From NCBI GenBank assembly GCA_013407085.1, contig JACCGJ010011144.1, positions 1 through 64,000 of the forward strand: 64,000 bases of DNA. Direction: 5' to 3'. The notes under the pieces are model-generated. The model saw only the letters and a program-made list of their open reading frames with translations. It had not been told where the DNA came from and searched no databases. Shown piece after piece: positions 36,901 through 51,247 of the stretch. Each line of letters starts with the position of its first letter. Position 1 is the first letter of the stretch. The translations under genes and the position numbers were made by a program. This DNA is from Atriophallophorus winterbourni (lineage: Eukaryota; Platyhelminthes; Trematoda; Plagiorchiida; Microphallidae).

Positions 36901-39900
36901 TTCTCAATATAAAAGACACGTTGCTGGTTATTAAAACTAAATGAATTCTATTTTAGAACTATAAATTATTATAAAAGCTTCATGAAACGAAGATACTCAT
37001 TTGCATGCATTTCCATCACGCACGCAAGCAAACGCGTATCAAAGTTCATGATCATTGGGTTTAACACACCATCTACATGTTTTTTGTCAGCTCTCATCAA
37101 GCAAAAAACTTTGGACCGTGATGACACCGTTAAGTAGGGTTCGTACGCAAGAACCACAATGTTCACACACATATTCGCAAGTCATTTCTCGATATTTTAA
37201 TTGAATTTCAGACATTGCGGATTGGATCTGCCCGTATGAAGTGAGTCACAAATTATTTTTTCGTACAATTATTGTTCGAAGTTCGTAATTCTTCAGTCAA
37301 TAAATCATGAAAGATAAACTCGGAAAATAAACAAATTACATTTTTGCTTGATTTGCGTCATATGGTGCACCGTAGGATCAGTGCTTTGAAGGGTCTTCGC
37401 TATCAAATTCTGTACACGCTTAAAATCAGATGTTGATTGACAGCTGGAACGTGCCAAATTCTGACTAAACGCACAACAATCCCAATAAGACTAACTCAAG
37501 TTCATGTGGTTTTGCAAGATCACGCGGATCTTCTAATTGTTTTAAATCCCTTTAATATTCCACAATTTCATTTTATTAAACAGATGCACTGACAATATAT
37601 AAAGTAATCACTATCGCTATATTTTCACACGATTAAATATAACGATTGTTTCGCACTCTACATTCGATTAGAGAAAGATTGCGTGTACTAAAAATCAATG
37701 GTCGTGCATTGGAAAAGAAATTTATCCTATGTTGTCAATGTTAATCAAATTGGCACATCAAAACTTAGCCTCAAAGTTCAAAACCTTGGATCTAACTGAA
37801 ACTATTAACTAATTATAATTGATTAGATTTCAAGGTACACACATAAGGTTCGCGTGAGGTTTTCTGTTTGCTGTTATCAGATGAAGAGAGAATGAAAAGC
37901 TTCAATAAGCGTTGAAAAAGTTAATGAGTAGTGAAAGTTTAGATTTTCTATCCAAATATGGGGAACTATTAGGTTGTTCTCTAATATGATACATCATCAA
38001 CACTTTATGTAAAAATGGGCATAGAACTAAGAATATAACAAATCTACTGAATATTTCCTTTTGTAATCTCTCGTAATTTTTATACCGCAAAATTGTACAA
38101 AATATGTAGGGAGCAAATTTTACGTGTCTTATCAATCATTTTAGATACCGGTGCTCATTTGAACAATATTTAAAATGATCGGATGCTTGCATTATCTTAT
38201 CTGAATCCGATCATGTGTACGGAAACTATTTATTATCAATATTCATAAGCATACTGTATCCACTTGATGAAGGCAAACAGCCAGAAGCCGGAGGTGGTGT
38301 GTAAGTGAGAGGATGTGAGCAACACATTACTTTGGTCATTCATAAGCACCTTGAGTGCTTAACCAAGAATCACTATGTGATTCTGTTTTTAAACACCGTG
38401 GTTGGTTGTACAAACCTTATGTAACAGTGGCATTCAAGCATAACTTTGTTTACCATATTTCTTTAGGTTGAACATGGGCTGAATTCACTGGATCAATATA
38501 AAAATGATGCATGTATCAGTGGCGCCAATCACGGGTTCCAGCTATGCCACGAAGGCTTCGGTGATTGTGTCATGGACGGGAATTCATACAGATGTACTAG
38601 TGGTATACCTTACATTGACGTCTGTGAAGAGAAATTAAATCGTGAGTAACGAGTTGCTATAGAGAAATTTTTTCCGGGCTATCTCGAAAAAGTAGACTAT
38701 TTTATGGTGAACTTTAGTATTCTAATCAACAGGCTGACATTGTAATATATCGACTGGTGAGACAATTTTAACCGCATATTGTGAAACACAGAAAAAATCC
38801 TGTTTGGAACGTATCAGCTCAAGTTATAGTTAAGGTGGGCTGTATTTTAGTGGTTAATAAAAAATAAAAAATAATTACCTAGTCACATTCGAAATGAACG
38901 ATAACCCAGAGACATGAGTTGCTGAGAAATGCAAGGCAGAAAATTCATTAGATTACAATGCTGGAGTAGCAGGTTTTCCGCGCAAAAGAAATGTACGTCT
39001 ATAATCATTGTCCTGAATGCGATCGTTTCAAATATTTTCACGAGTATATGATAAATTTGTAATCTCTTCGGCAGCATATTTACGGAATGTACCTTCGAAT
39101 TGAATTCGAGTTTAAGCTTGATATATTCGAAATTCATTCTTCCTAATACCTTGCTGTAACTGCATTGATATATTTAATTGATGTACACGAGAAACGCTTT
39201 TCTTTGTGGTAAAATTTGTCTCTAATCGGATGGAAAATGTCTATCGCTCTTAACGTTGTAATAGTTAATATTAAGTAATCGGACTTTTTATTCATATACA
39301 ACGCATTTATGTATCGAATCCATGTGTGCATGATATGTACGTCCTTTTCAATTCAACCTGAAAAATCTCAATGTTAAAGGCAATCATTAAATATGATTGC
39401 GTTGTGGTAATTACACTTGAATATATTTGCCTACATATTTTCCCATGCGTCATAAATATGAGTGTATCATTAAATAAAGCTTCTTACTTGTTTTATATTT
39501 GAATTTCAGTTTTACGTATTAAATGTCCACTCGTGTCAGTGCTCGCGACTCAAAAACTGGTAAGTCTATTGTTCAGGTATTTCTGTGCTGTGTATGCGCG
39601 CGAAAATCTATTTTGTGTAAATAAAGAACGCGACAATATGTCCGCCATTCGAAAAAATAAAAATAATCTGTTTATATTCAGTATATTTTACAACATGACT
39701 GGACAGCGATGTTTAGCTCCGCATCAAAACATTCCTCCTCTTTCATTTAATAACTCGGTGTTTGAAAGATTTAGTAGCTTCAAGTATCTTCGCGTTACAA
39801 TATCCGGCAGTATTGGCTGGACGAATCATGTGACCACACAATTCCTGAAAGTTCGCCGGTTGTCATTCTATGCTCTTCGCCTCCGTTCTCTCTAAATCCC

Positions 39901-42900
39901 GCCAATTGTAATCAAAGTAGTTGTTTTTTCCTGCATTGTTCCACACCTACTTTACGCATCCCCGTAATTTTTCCTGGTCTCATGGAAAAGGATTTTCTGC
40001 TTATCAGAAGAGGTTTTAAGGTTATTTCAAGACTGAACTGTGTCTTCGCGGATTTAATTCGAGACACTGTTGTCGATCGTCGCTTCCGTGAATGAAAGAG
40101 GTTGATCAAAAAAATGTCTTCGGATAGTTCACATCCACTGAACACGACCATCGTTGTATGCTAATACTTTTCCTCCACCCGAAGCTACAATTTTATCCCC
40201 TATTCAAGAACTAATAAATTCAGAAACTCTTTTGTTCCTTACATGGCACGAAACGTGGTTATTCAATCGCTGTCTGTTTCATGGTTGAAGATGCGCCCGA
40301 CAATTTGATAACCGATGTTGATATCTTGGAGTTTATTTTATGATTTCATTTTCTAATTACATTCGTATGTCTGTCTAGGCCTAGGTAATCTGACAGTATT
40401 TATTGGGCGAAACTTAGACTGGATCAGGCATGTGTGATTTTATACATTTCACTTTTTCTCAGCTTTGTGGAAAATTAATTTAATTACAGAAAATTCGTGT
40501 ACACGAATAAAGTCACTTTCTTTTTCTTCTAAAAACACGTCGCAACCATTAGTATTCGTACACAAAAAACATTTTCTGCCGTATTTAATTTTGGTGCATA
40601 ATGTCTTGGACAATGAGCTTTTTATACGAGAAAATAAATGAATTGCACAATTCGTATAACGATTTTTCAATTTTAAACAGTTTTAATCCATCCACGCATA
40701 CAGCGCCACCTTTGCATGCTGATTCTGGTGTACAGAATGGAAAATGCTCGTATTCCACATTATCTACTTTTCTCTGATTTAAAATCAGGAAATCGACCAT
40801 CGTGTAGACCGCACCCACGGTAAAAAAAGGTTACCGAAATGAATAACCTAGCTCTTGAAATTAACCATACGAGTTTGGAAGAACTTAATCTCGACTGATC
40901 AATTTTGAAGTACTGTGTAATTGACATGGTTTGTAGGAGTACTGCCGATCGTTGTGAGCGCTGAGAGAATGAATATTCCTTGCAATTCCTACTGTTTACT
41001 CACCAAAATGGTGGTGGAGCTTGACAACTTCATGCGCTCATGATGTTCATCCATGGTCGAAATCTACCAAATGAGACCAAAACTTTATTTTAATCCGAAC
41101 ACGGAAACTGACCTAATTCATTGAAGGGCCAGGTTTATCCAGTTTGATCATGTTCACAAAGCCTTGACTCAAACTCCACTAATTGTTTCGTTCTGTTGGA
41201 CCATCAAAGGTGAACGCTGTTTTATGAGTCTCTTCGGGCATCTAATCGAATAATAATTGTTGAAGAAATAAAATTTGGCAGCAAATGTTAACAAAAATTT
41301 ACCCAGTCAAACTTTAATTGACCGAATCAACATGCGAATGACCTTCAACCCAATGTATCAATTGACTTTACGAGATAAAATAAATAATGGATTGTACGTG
41401 CAACACATACAATCTCGACATGTTTTGGCAATTATTAAATGTTTTATAATTTACGGTAGCATGGTGGTTAAAAAATATGGCACTTGATAGGAATGTTTAT
41501 AACGGAACCCCAACCATTGTTGGTCATTTGAAAAACTATACTTAACCTCTATTATTTATAGAACATTGGAGAAAATTGGCACCAAATATAGTTAAAGTAT
41601 GACTTATGGCAGCTTGGTACACTATGTGGTGGATGTAGTAGTATAATTTACATCATTATGCATGCTGAAGTACTTTCAAAAGCTGGTCTACAGAGCATGT
41701 TCACCCTATTTCGGTGGCTTGGTCATGTCTACACAATAGAAAATGTTCGTATTCCGAAAGATCTACTCTATGGTGAGTTGCAATTAGGAACACCGCATCT
41801 GCGATACAAAGACGTTTGCAAAAGCGATATGAAAGCTTTTGGCATTGACCCGGCGAGTTGGGAAGAACTTGCTCATGACCGATCGCATTGGAGGCAATGT
41901 GTAAAGCGCAGATCACGCCGCCGGCGTGCAACTGACGCCCTACAACCGAGTTCTGACTATCGTTGTCAGCGCTGCGGGAGAGATTGTTCCTCCGGAATCG
42001 GACTATTTATTCACTCAAAAAGCTGTAGAACATGAGCATTCATGCGATTGTGATGTACATCCATGCTCGACATCGACCTAAGTAGGCCAGCAACTTACAT
42101 CTTCAATTGATAATGAAATAAATGATAGCCACTGTTACTACCTTCGTATCAGTATCATGTGTAAACGATCGATATATTATAAATTATTGTTTCGGAGTCA
42201 ATACACGTTTAATATAATCTTAACTTTCTACGCGGTCTCTAGAGTGCTACGATTCAATTTGAGGATTAAGTTACGTCTTGTCTATTTGAGCTAATTAAAT
42301 TTAACATTGAACGGCATAAACGACCTTGTCAAATATATCTCTCTAACATCCGATATCACGAGTACTTGTCTGAAGAATTCGATTCATATCTAGATAGAGC
42401 TTTTGAATACGTCATCAAAGCCTTTGTGTCTACGTTCAGAAATACTTCCAATAGAATCGTTAAAACACAATCAAGGCAACTTCAGAATTATGTTGATTGG
42501 AATATTTGGAAGTGATTCATTATCAGAAACCCATTTCTTGTTATTGCCCCAAACCAGTAACTGACAACTATGAAAAAATCTGTTCTCAAAGGGCATGGGG
42601 ATCCTGATCGTACTTTCCCTACCAGATTAGTGCAAACATCACGAAATCGGTTGTGGGGTGTTTGTGTGATGGAACTGCATGAAAATGAGAATTCTCTATC
42701 ATACATATTCTTTTTTATTTTCATATTTTAGCCCAATATCATCGCCTTCATGATGAATTCCAAAAGTTTAGCTGAACAAAATACTTCGCTACTGGAGCAC
42801 TACTTGTCGGAAATGGAAGACAAACTTGAACAAATATCAGAGTAAGTTCTGTTCCATGGAATCACTTGCGGTCATTGACAATATCAACAGATCAACTTAT

Positions 42901-45900
42901 CACGATCAGACAGGTTTTCGCGCATTTACTAAACTTAATAAGTTCGCTAAGAGTTTATTTTTTTCAATTATTATAATTTAAAGTGTACCTTGCGTTTTGC
43001 TCGGCTCAGCGTGATTGAATTCTGTCTGAACCCAATGTTCTTCAAAATTGTATTTCAGAATGCTTATAATAATATATCATCCTGGCTTATATCTTCAATT
43101 AATTCAATTTCGAAAAGCAACTCTTTTGGCACATATCAGCTCCCAAATATGTTTTATATTTTTATCATTGTATTTTTATGTATGTTATTAGTGACATCAT
43201 TATCGTATCCAACAATCTTGAGTGGCTTGCCAATCAAAGCCGTATCAATTTAATTTGAACAGAAAAGAAGCATCGAAGTTGATCGAGCATTATTTACCTG
43301 CATTTGAAAAGTACTTACAATCTAAGCAGTTGCACGTACTAAGAGATGAACAAATGAACGCTACACAGGACGTAATAAAACTTCTCGCGACATTCCGAAG
43401 GTCCATGCCATTATTCAGGAAATCAATGGTGAATATGTTGCAAAAGGAACACGTCAACATTGGAGTAAGTTAAAAACGAGTTTATACGAATTCCTAAAAT
43501 AAATATATGTTAAACTGATTCTAGCAGCTCACATGTAACCATAACATATTTCAGGTATTGTCGAACGGACAGCGTTCAGTAGTATTGGGTGAGCTGGAGA
43601 ATGGGATAACGAAAGTTGATTCCGAATTCAAAAAGGATGGTAAGTTCCCCGTGGATCGTTTTACGTTTAAGTTGCGAATGACAGCGTAAATAACCGAGAA
43701 TATTTAATTTGCCTGTGTTTGGCTTGAATGTGATGTTACTCATCCGTTACGAAAATATGTTAACTAATTTTCCTAAAACTAGTTCAACCAGCTAAATTTG
43801 CTACGAGCTTCAACAAGCTTCAGATTTAACTATTCATAATGGAAAACAATTACTAAATTTACAATTAGGAGCTCTTAAGTGTCGAATGTTTATTTGCGGT
43901 ACATTCTGGGTTACGTATTTTCTAGAGGTCGTTTTCCAAACACAATTACTTACATAATTCTACAATGGAGTTTGAAGCAGACAACATGTAACGCAGAACG
44001 ACCTTCCGAAAATAACGTCATTTCTAACTTCCATCGCAGGAATTCAATCCCCAGTTTTGTTTTGTTGAAACCACAAGAATGATACTCAAAGCATTTGAAC
44101 ATTATATCCACTCTTCGCTTCGATTTATACAACTAACGCTGAACAACAAACAAAGGTTCCATTCATGTGTGTACAGGTCAAATTTGACTAAAAAATATCA
44201 GCAAATTTACGCTTATTCGCTTCGAACACAAAAATCAATTACAAGCTATTTGCAAAAGCACGCTAGAATATGACGTTCAAAGTTATTGTGGATTGAAACT
44301 CTTAACGTGTGAAGGATAAATATATTGTGGTGCTCACATCCCCATCCCTTACACACCACTGTCGGTTTCTGGCTGGTTGACGTCATTAGGTGCAGACAGT
44401 AAGATAGGTTCAGTAATCGTGAATGGATAAAGTTAAGTTTCGAACTAAATTGAAATCAACTACTGAATTATTCGTAAGTTTATCGGTATGAGCACCGCAA
44501 TATCATGAGTCCACACAGTTGTTAAAGTCCAAGAAAATATCAATTAATATATCAGGTGGAGATTACGGAGGAAAAATATTAGTTTTATTAGAAATAATTG
44601 ATCAAATTAGTTTGAATCATCTACAAAATGATTTCAGTGTAAATAAAGAACATGATCGATATTTTTATCAAACCTCTGACATCGTTTACCCTAATCATAG
44701 ATGCCGACGGAAACGCAGTTGTTTCACGGGTACCTATATCTAAAGCGCCAAATGGAAATCACGATCCGAAAGGTGTGGAACAGGAGAGTTCGCAAATCGT
44801 TCTCATAGACAGTTTCGCCAATGAAGCAATCTACCGCATAAATTTTTCCGAGGTAAAATGCAACGATCTGATTTTTGAAACATAGTATACTCATAATAAA
44901 CTGAAAAAAGGAATTCGATTATATTTATCTGTTAATTCTAAAAATGTTTATTTGACGCATATAGTTTCGTATTGTTTCAATAAATTAATATTTCATAACA
45001 CGGGATTGTAAGGTATGTTATTGAGAGAAGTTTTGCATCCAATATACATCGGAGAGATCAGGCTAAATTTTTGTTGAATGGTTTACATTTCTTTGAATGG
45101 TTACTAAACGATTTGGAGCAAAGAGAATGAATGATTCAAATCTTTCGTTGCAATAAACCAATAACCTATACCCGTTTCATAAAAATGTTCACAATTTGAA
45201 TGAAGTCAGACTTGTATAGAGATAATGGACTTGACTGAATATCTCGGTAACGCTTCGTGGAAGCTTACATAAGATGATTGAAATTTGATGTTACCATTCT
45301 ACCCAGTCCAAACATCAGTTACGATTTTATAGTTAACCGATCATTATTAGGACTTGGAGTGTGCCATCGGATTTAGAAATATTTTAGTGAAGTAGGGCGA
45401 TATAACGTGAAGTTTCAAGCAACAGTCATATTGCTCACCGTATCACTAGCACAATTAAACGGATAATTTATGGTGTTTTGTGGTTATTGGTACTACTCAT
45501 CCGTATAAGATAGTGCATGGGCTGACAACAGAGGCACAGATTCCTAGTTCGACGCGTGAAGTACACTACCGACGGGTTTAAACCATCAACTCTCAAACGA
45601 TTAGCATAACACCACCCCTTGAGACATTACTCAAAAGTATGAAGTTGTGTGAGGACTAAAAGTGATATTCGTAAATCCGAAAGATTTCCGGTCAGGAGGA
45701 AACCCATAAGAACTTTTGAGGAAACAGCAGCAGATTTAAATTGTCAGCCGCCATTGCTTGCTCTTCAAGTGTTCGTGACATGGCACGTGCCCATGGTTCA
45801 CGTTTTTTGTCAGATATTAGTTTAAACAACATTCTGCTCTGCTAGTAAAAAATGAGGTTATAATCTTACAAAGAATTCTAATTTTTTGAAGGTACAATGT

Positions 45901-48900
45901 GTAATAACATAAACAAACTTAAAACAGTTAAATCAAAAAACTGCTAATCAAATTTGGCTACTACTAGTTTAAAAATCATAACTATCCTTTTAGAAGACAG
46001 ATTATGTGCGCTAACATGTAGTACCTCATTGCTCATCACCGAATTTCCCCGGCAAACTCGAAGATGTAGAAATTTTCGGAGTTAACAACTATTTGCCTAT
46101 CTCCGTTTGCTAGAACGACGGCAAAATTTGGGCCGTATAACTTGTTCCTGATTATCATAAACATTAATTATTGAAGAAGAAGAAAGAAGAAGAATGACTT
46201 GAAGCAATTCTCCAACACTAATTCATTCGCTCAAAGTATGTATATTGTTCCTAACAACGACGAAGATTAAATATATAAAATCTAAAAACTAACCTTCTCG
46301 AAATTGAAATACTATGTCATATATGACTTTTGATAATAATCACTGAAATTATGTATTTTTCATTTGCTTATGTTTAATATGATTGGATTGTACCTATTTC
46401 ATATTCGCTTGTATTGGCCGAAATATGCACTGTTTCAAAAGATTCCAAATCGCATATATTTTTTTATTTTGGAGCAGCAACTCAAGCGTAATTCAACACG
46501 GATGGATTGTTTTTTGTTTGTTTGAAAGACGTAATTAAACGTAATAGAGCAGAACCGTATGTTGGCTTTAGTTCGCAGGCTGTAATACCTTAGACAGAAC
46601 CAGGATACTTTGATTGTTATGGCGAAGCCAATACTCCACAGACGGTTTCTAGATGTTTGTGTTTACAAGTAATCGAGAATCGAGCTAACTGAATATTTTA
46701 TTTGGATTTACTTTGCAGTTATTGAGGTTAATTTATTTGTGAAACAAAAACCTTTGACTGAACAAATTCACTACAAATGTATCAACAGTTATTGAGGTAA
46801 TAAAACCTCAAGCACGCAAACGTTTATTTGAAATAATTACGAAAATTTGATATCATAATGTTACTGAAAACCTATTCGTCACATTTAACTTGTAAGAAAT
46901 CTGTCCATTTTCACACCTCACCGACAAGGCTGTATTCCTATCAACAGGTACAAATCAACGTATTCAGATGTGGAAAATTCGATCCAAGCTCGTGAGTTTT
47001 GCAGTGAACTACTCGGACAATTGTTGGCTAATTTGAAATTCTTGGACAGAAATTGCAGCCGGGCAATTTTAGAATACCTGGCAAACATTAATCATTTAGG
47101 TCGCATGAATTAAAACGACGTCGAAAATTGATTTTTTGAGTAATGGGAAAATGTGGCTTTTAGGTTAACAAGGCAAATCATTTACCACGCATAAAGTCCT
47201 CATGCTGATTCACCTGTGATTTTTGATTATCGTGAATTTATCCGAACATTGTGTGCATTTTATTATAGTTACCCAGAATGCCAATTGCAGTCTCATCAAA
47301 ACGTTTAAGCTAAACCGTGACTGACGTTTCAACAAATGTGTTTCGAATTCAAATCATGTATGAATAAACCGAATTCTCCAACAAAACACTGAAATCTGTC
47401 CGACATGTTAAGCATGTGTGATTATCACTCTAGCTCGTGTATGAACATTACAACACCCGTATCATTCGTATGCCGATAAGTACAATCCCACTTGCATTTG
47501 TTCTGCAATCCAAATGTGGGGTGACCAGTTCAGACAAACAGGGATAGCCAATGAGGTGCGATCTTCTGTTACAGATATATGTGAGTTAACGTAATATAAG
47601 CGATATATGCATCAATTCTGAGATAGTGCAGCACCACCTACGCAGGTTGAATATCAACAAGTCTTGGGGTGTTGACGGAATCACATCTGCAATCCTAAAG
47701 TTATGAGGCAATCAATTGTGCGAACCAATTTTTATTTATTTATTCACTCATTGAGGGAGGGTGTTGCACCGACTGATTGGAAGAGAAGAATAATATTACC
47801 CATCTACAAATCTGGAACTTGTTCTGACCCAGAAAATTAACGCCCTGTTACACTCGGTACAGTACTCTCAACAGTTATGAAGGGCATTGTGTGCGAAACA
47901 ATTGTGAATCATCTCGAAATCCAAAAGTTGTTTTAAAAAGAGCAACGTGAATTTCAGATGTCTTGTTCTTCCTTGACTAACCAACTGGAGACAACGGACG
48001 ACTGGACGCAGAGAGTGGATGAGAGTGTTGTTTGCGTGCGTGTTACTTGGACATATCAAAGGCGTTTGATCGCATGGACTATTCTATGCTCCAGAACAAG
48101 CTGCGGGATGTTTGTATTAATGGGTGCCTTCTTACCTGGCTGAGAAGCTATTTTCTTGATCGCAAGGCAATTGTACATATCGATGGTGTAATGTCAAGGG
48201 AAATCGGAGCCACTAGGGGTGTCTCACAAGGTTAGGTACTTCGTCAGGTTCACCTTTTTGTCTACATCAACGACCTTCCGAAACTTTTCACAGCCAAAAT
48301 GGTTCACTTTGCGGATGATGCTACACTTTGTATGCGAATCACGTCAAGCGTGGAAAGTTTGCGCTTACAAAGTGATATGGATATATTGAACAGCTGGTCA
48401 GGGCGAAACGAGCTTCAATTCCACTTCATAATGTGCAAAATTTTGCACATTCTCATACAACCATGAATCACAACAACTGGAATGGACAACAAACTAAAAG
48501 GACCTCGGCGTATGGATTAGTGGAAGTCTTAAGAATGGCATGCAATGCGAAGCAGTGTACAACTGAGCTAGGTATGCTTCTGCGTATTTTCGGATGATTT
48601 TCGCGTGAAACATTCATCATGCTCATAAATATGTATATGAACCCAGTGATGGATTACTAAGTGCAAGCTTGGGCACCATAGCTACTAAAGGACATCAAGC
48701 TGCTCGATAGAATTTTTCACAGAGCAACTGAAATGGTTGGCTGTCTCACCAACCTATAATATGAGGATCGACTGGTGCATCTTAATTAAGATACACTGCT
48801 TCTCAGAGGGGTACGGTTGGATCTATTCCAAATTCATAAAAATAATGAACTCAAAGATGCATCCTTTGAGGTATCTATTTCGCCTCCGGTGAAGCCATAC

Positions 48901-51173
48901 CACACGTACTCACCCACTGGCATTTGATATTCCACATTCTCACCGGAACTGCTGTCGGTTATTGTATTCGTTGTGCGTTTGTTTAGTTTAGAACTCCCTA
49001 CCGTCAGATGTCATACAATCACCTAGTGAAAGCATTTTAAGGAACAAACTTAACATATTTATGCGAAGTAATTTAATCGCACATCCCAGTTACATAACTT
49101 CACATGACATTTATCCAAACGCGTATTTTTCCATCATACCGAGACAATACATGACATTTTTTCTGACTTCAAGAAGTATCGATATTCCCGACGCCTGAAC
49201 ATTTTAGATATATATTCGTCTTTATATGAATGTCCCATGGTGTTGTACAGCTACAAGATTTTTATACCATAAATTCTTGAATATTGAATATTGAATCTTG
49301 ACCTTCTGAAAAACATTAAATCAATTCCTGTCAGTATATAAAGATAATCCGTTTGATTGCATCTAGCTCGAATCTTTAGCACACAAATTTCGTAACACAA
49401 TTGAACCACAACATGCTTGCAACTGAAAATGTTTTTGAGTTCCACCCAGTCTACATACGTGTGCACGTGATTGAACATGTTAATCATGTTAACGATATCC
49501 TGCAGTGCCTTACAACGTTATACCGTGATTACGTTTGAAACACGTACTTCACTTATGTTCTGTCAGTAGAAGCAGTTCCGCCTGGTCACACAGGACCACA
49601 CGTGCAGGCTGGGAGCTGGACTTTGTTGTCAGAGACTATAAGAGACACGTGCCATCAGAGCAATTTTTTAATTGGGAGCTTATCCTCCAAAGCGCATCGA
49701 ACTTGACAACCTTGGAACCAGATTACACCTATGGTGTGCGAATTGCACCGATCACCCGTGTACCGCTTAGAGCGTTATTGCTGTGAGAGATTTTGGTTCT
49801 CCGGAATCGGAGTATTTAGTTATACGAAAGTCTGTAGAGCATCAACTCGTCATACGCTAGTCAGCGATTCAATTTCTACGTTGTACCAAACCATTTGAAT
49901 AAAACCTTATAGCAAGGGATACGACAAATGATAGTGCCTATTCCGGTGGCACATTGGAAACGTTTCAAGCGAAAAAAATAAATTTCAAAACGGCACGCTG
50001 ATACAAAATGTTTGAAAACTACATATACACATTTTGGTGGAGACTAAAAATCCTTAAGCGTCTTTTGGTTAACCGTTTTTGCAGGTCAACGCTAAATGTT
50101 ATCCTGTTAATCTGTTGGAATGTTTTATCTGCTAGAAAGTATTTTAAGTATTTGTCTTTTGAAAAACCTCTGAACGTTTATTTTCGGTTGAGCAAAACTT
50201 GTATGTTCATTGTAAATTGTTTTGACCACGTATAGTTGGATTAATGCAGCGTAGTCTATATAAAACCGAAAAAGAAAACGTTTTAAAATGTACATTTTTT
50301 CACAGAAAATCAGGCTGGAATTTAGACGAGTGCAAGACGGTATTCACGAAACATGGAATTGAATGTGTCTGTGAATCGAAGACAAGAAGCACTTTTGCGA
50401 TTGCTTTGGTATATTGGCTGGGCGCTGGTTCCGTAAGTCGTTGAAATAAAAACCATTCATTTTATAAACGCACGTACAGATAGCTTAACTTTTATTGGGT
50501 AAAATGGAACCAGAGAATATTAGAATGTTCGGAAATATAACAAAAAATGTTTGGCACCGATCGAATAGTCATATTCATGAATATAAAATTGAAAAAATAG
50601 GTGAGAGCATTTTTGGGAAACGTTTCACTTCTGAAGCAGAAAATTTGTCTGACCAAGTGTCTGTTGGTCAGAACAAGTACACGGCGCTCCGACTGGCAAA
50701 TATTAATCAAAGTATAAAATAAATGAAAAAATAAAAAAATAATTAATTTTATAACTTAGTTGGCTTTAGGCACAATTATCACATTTGTACGTATCAACGC
50801 AAATATGAACGGCAGTGTCAATTGACCTTGACAGACTTCACGCTGGGCTGTGTGATTTGGCTTATCCATCCTGTCTGTCTAAACGAATTGGCATTCCTAG
50901 GATTTCAATAGGCTGTTCAGTCACACGACCAATTAAAGTTGGTGGATGGAGTGCTACTAAATCACGTTCACTGTTCTGATTAATACCCTTGGTCCGACGA
51001 AGCATCTGTGTGAATAATGAAATGTTACCCAAAATTTGCTCTAACCGATAGTTTTTAAAAAAATTATTTTCGTAAATTAAAATAATCAATTTTGTTAGAA
51101 TTGTGATCGAATTATTTGCATCGGAATCTGAATGGAACGATTACTCATTACGCAGATTGACTTAAGTAGCCCT

Positions 51174-51247
<74 letters not shown>

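Noticed and set aside
38729..38760. Possible exon after EGF2 starting at caacag/GCTGACATTG
   Set aside because: In the phase left by EGF2 it meets a TGA in the first full codon. The exon at 39510 fits instead.
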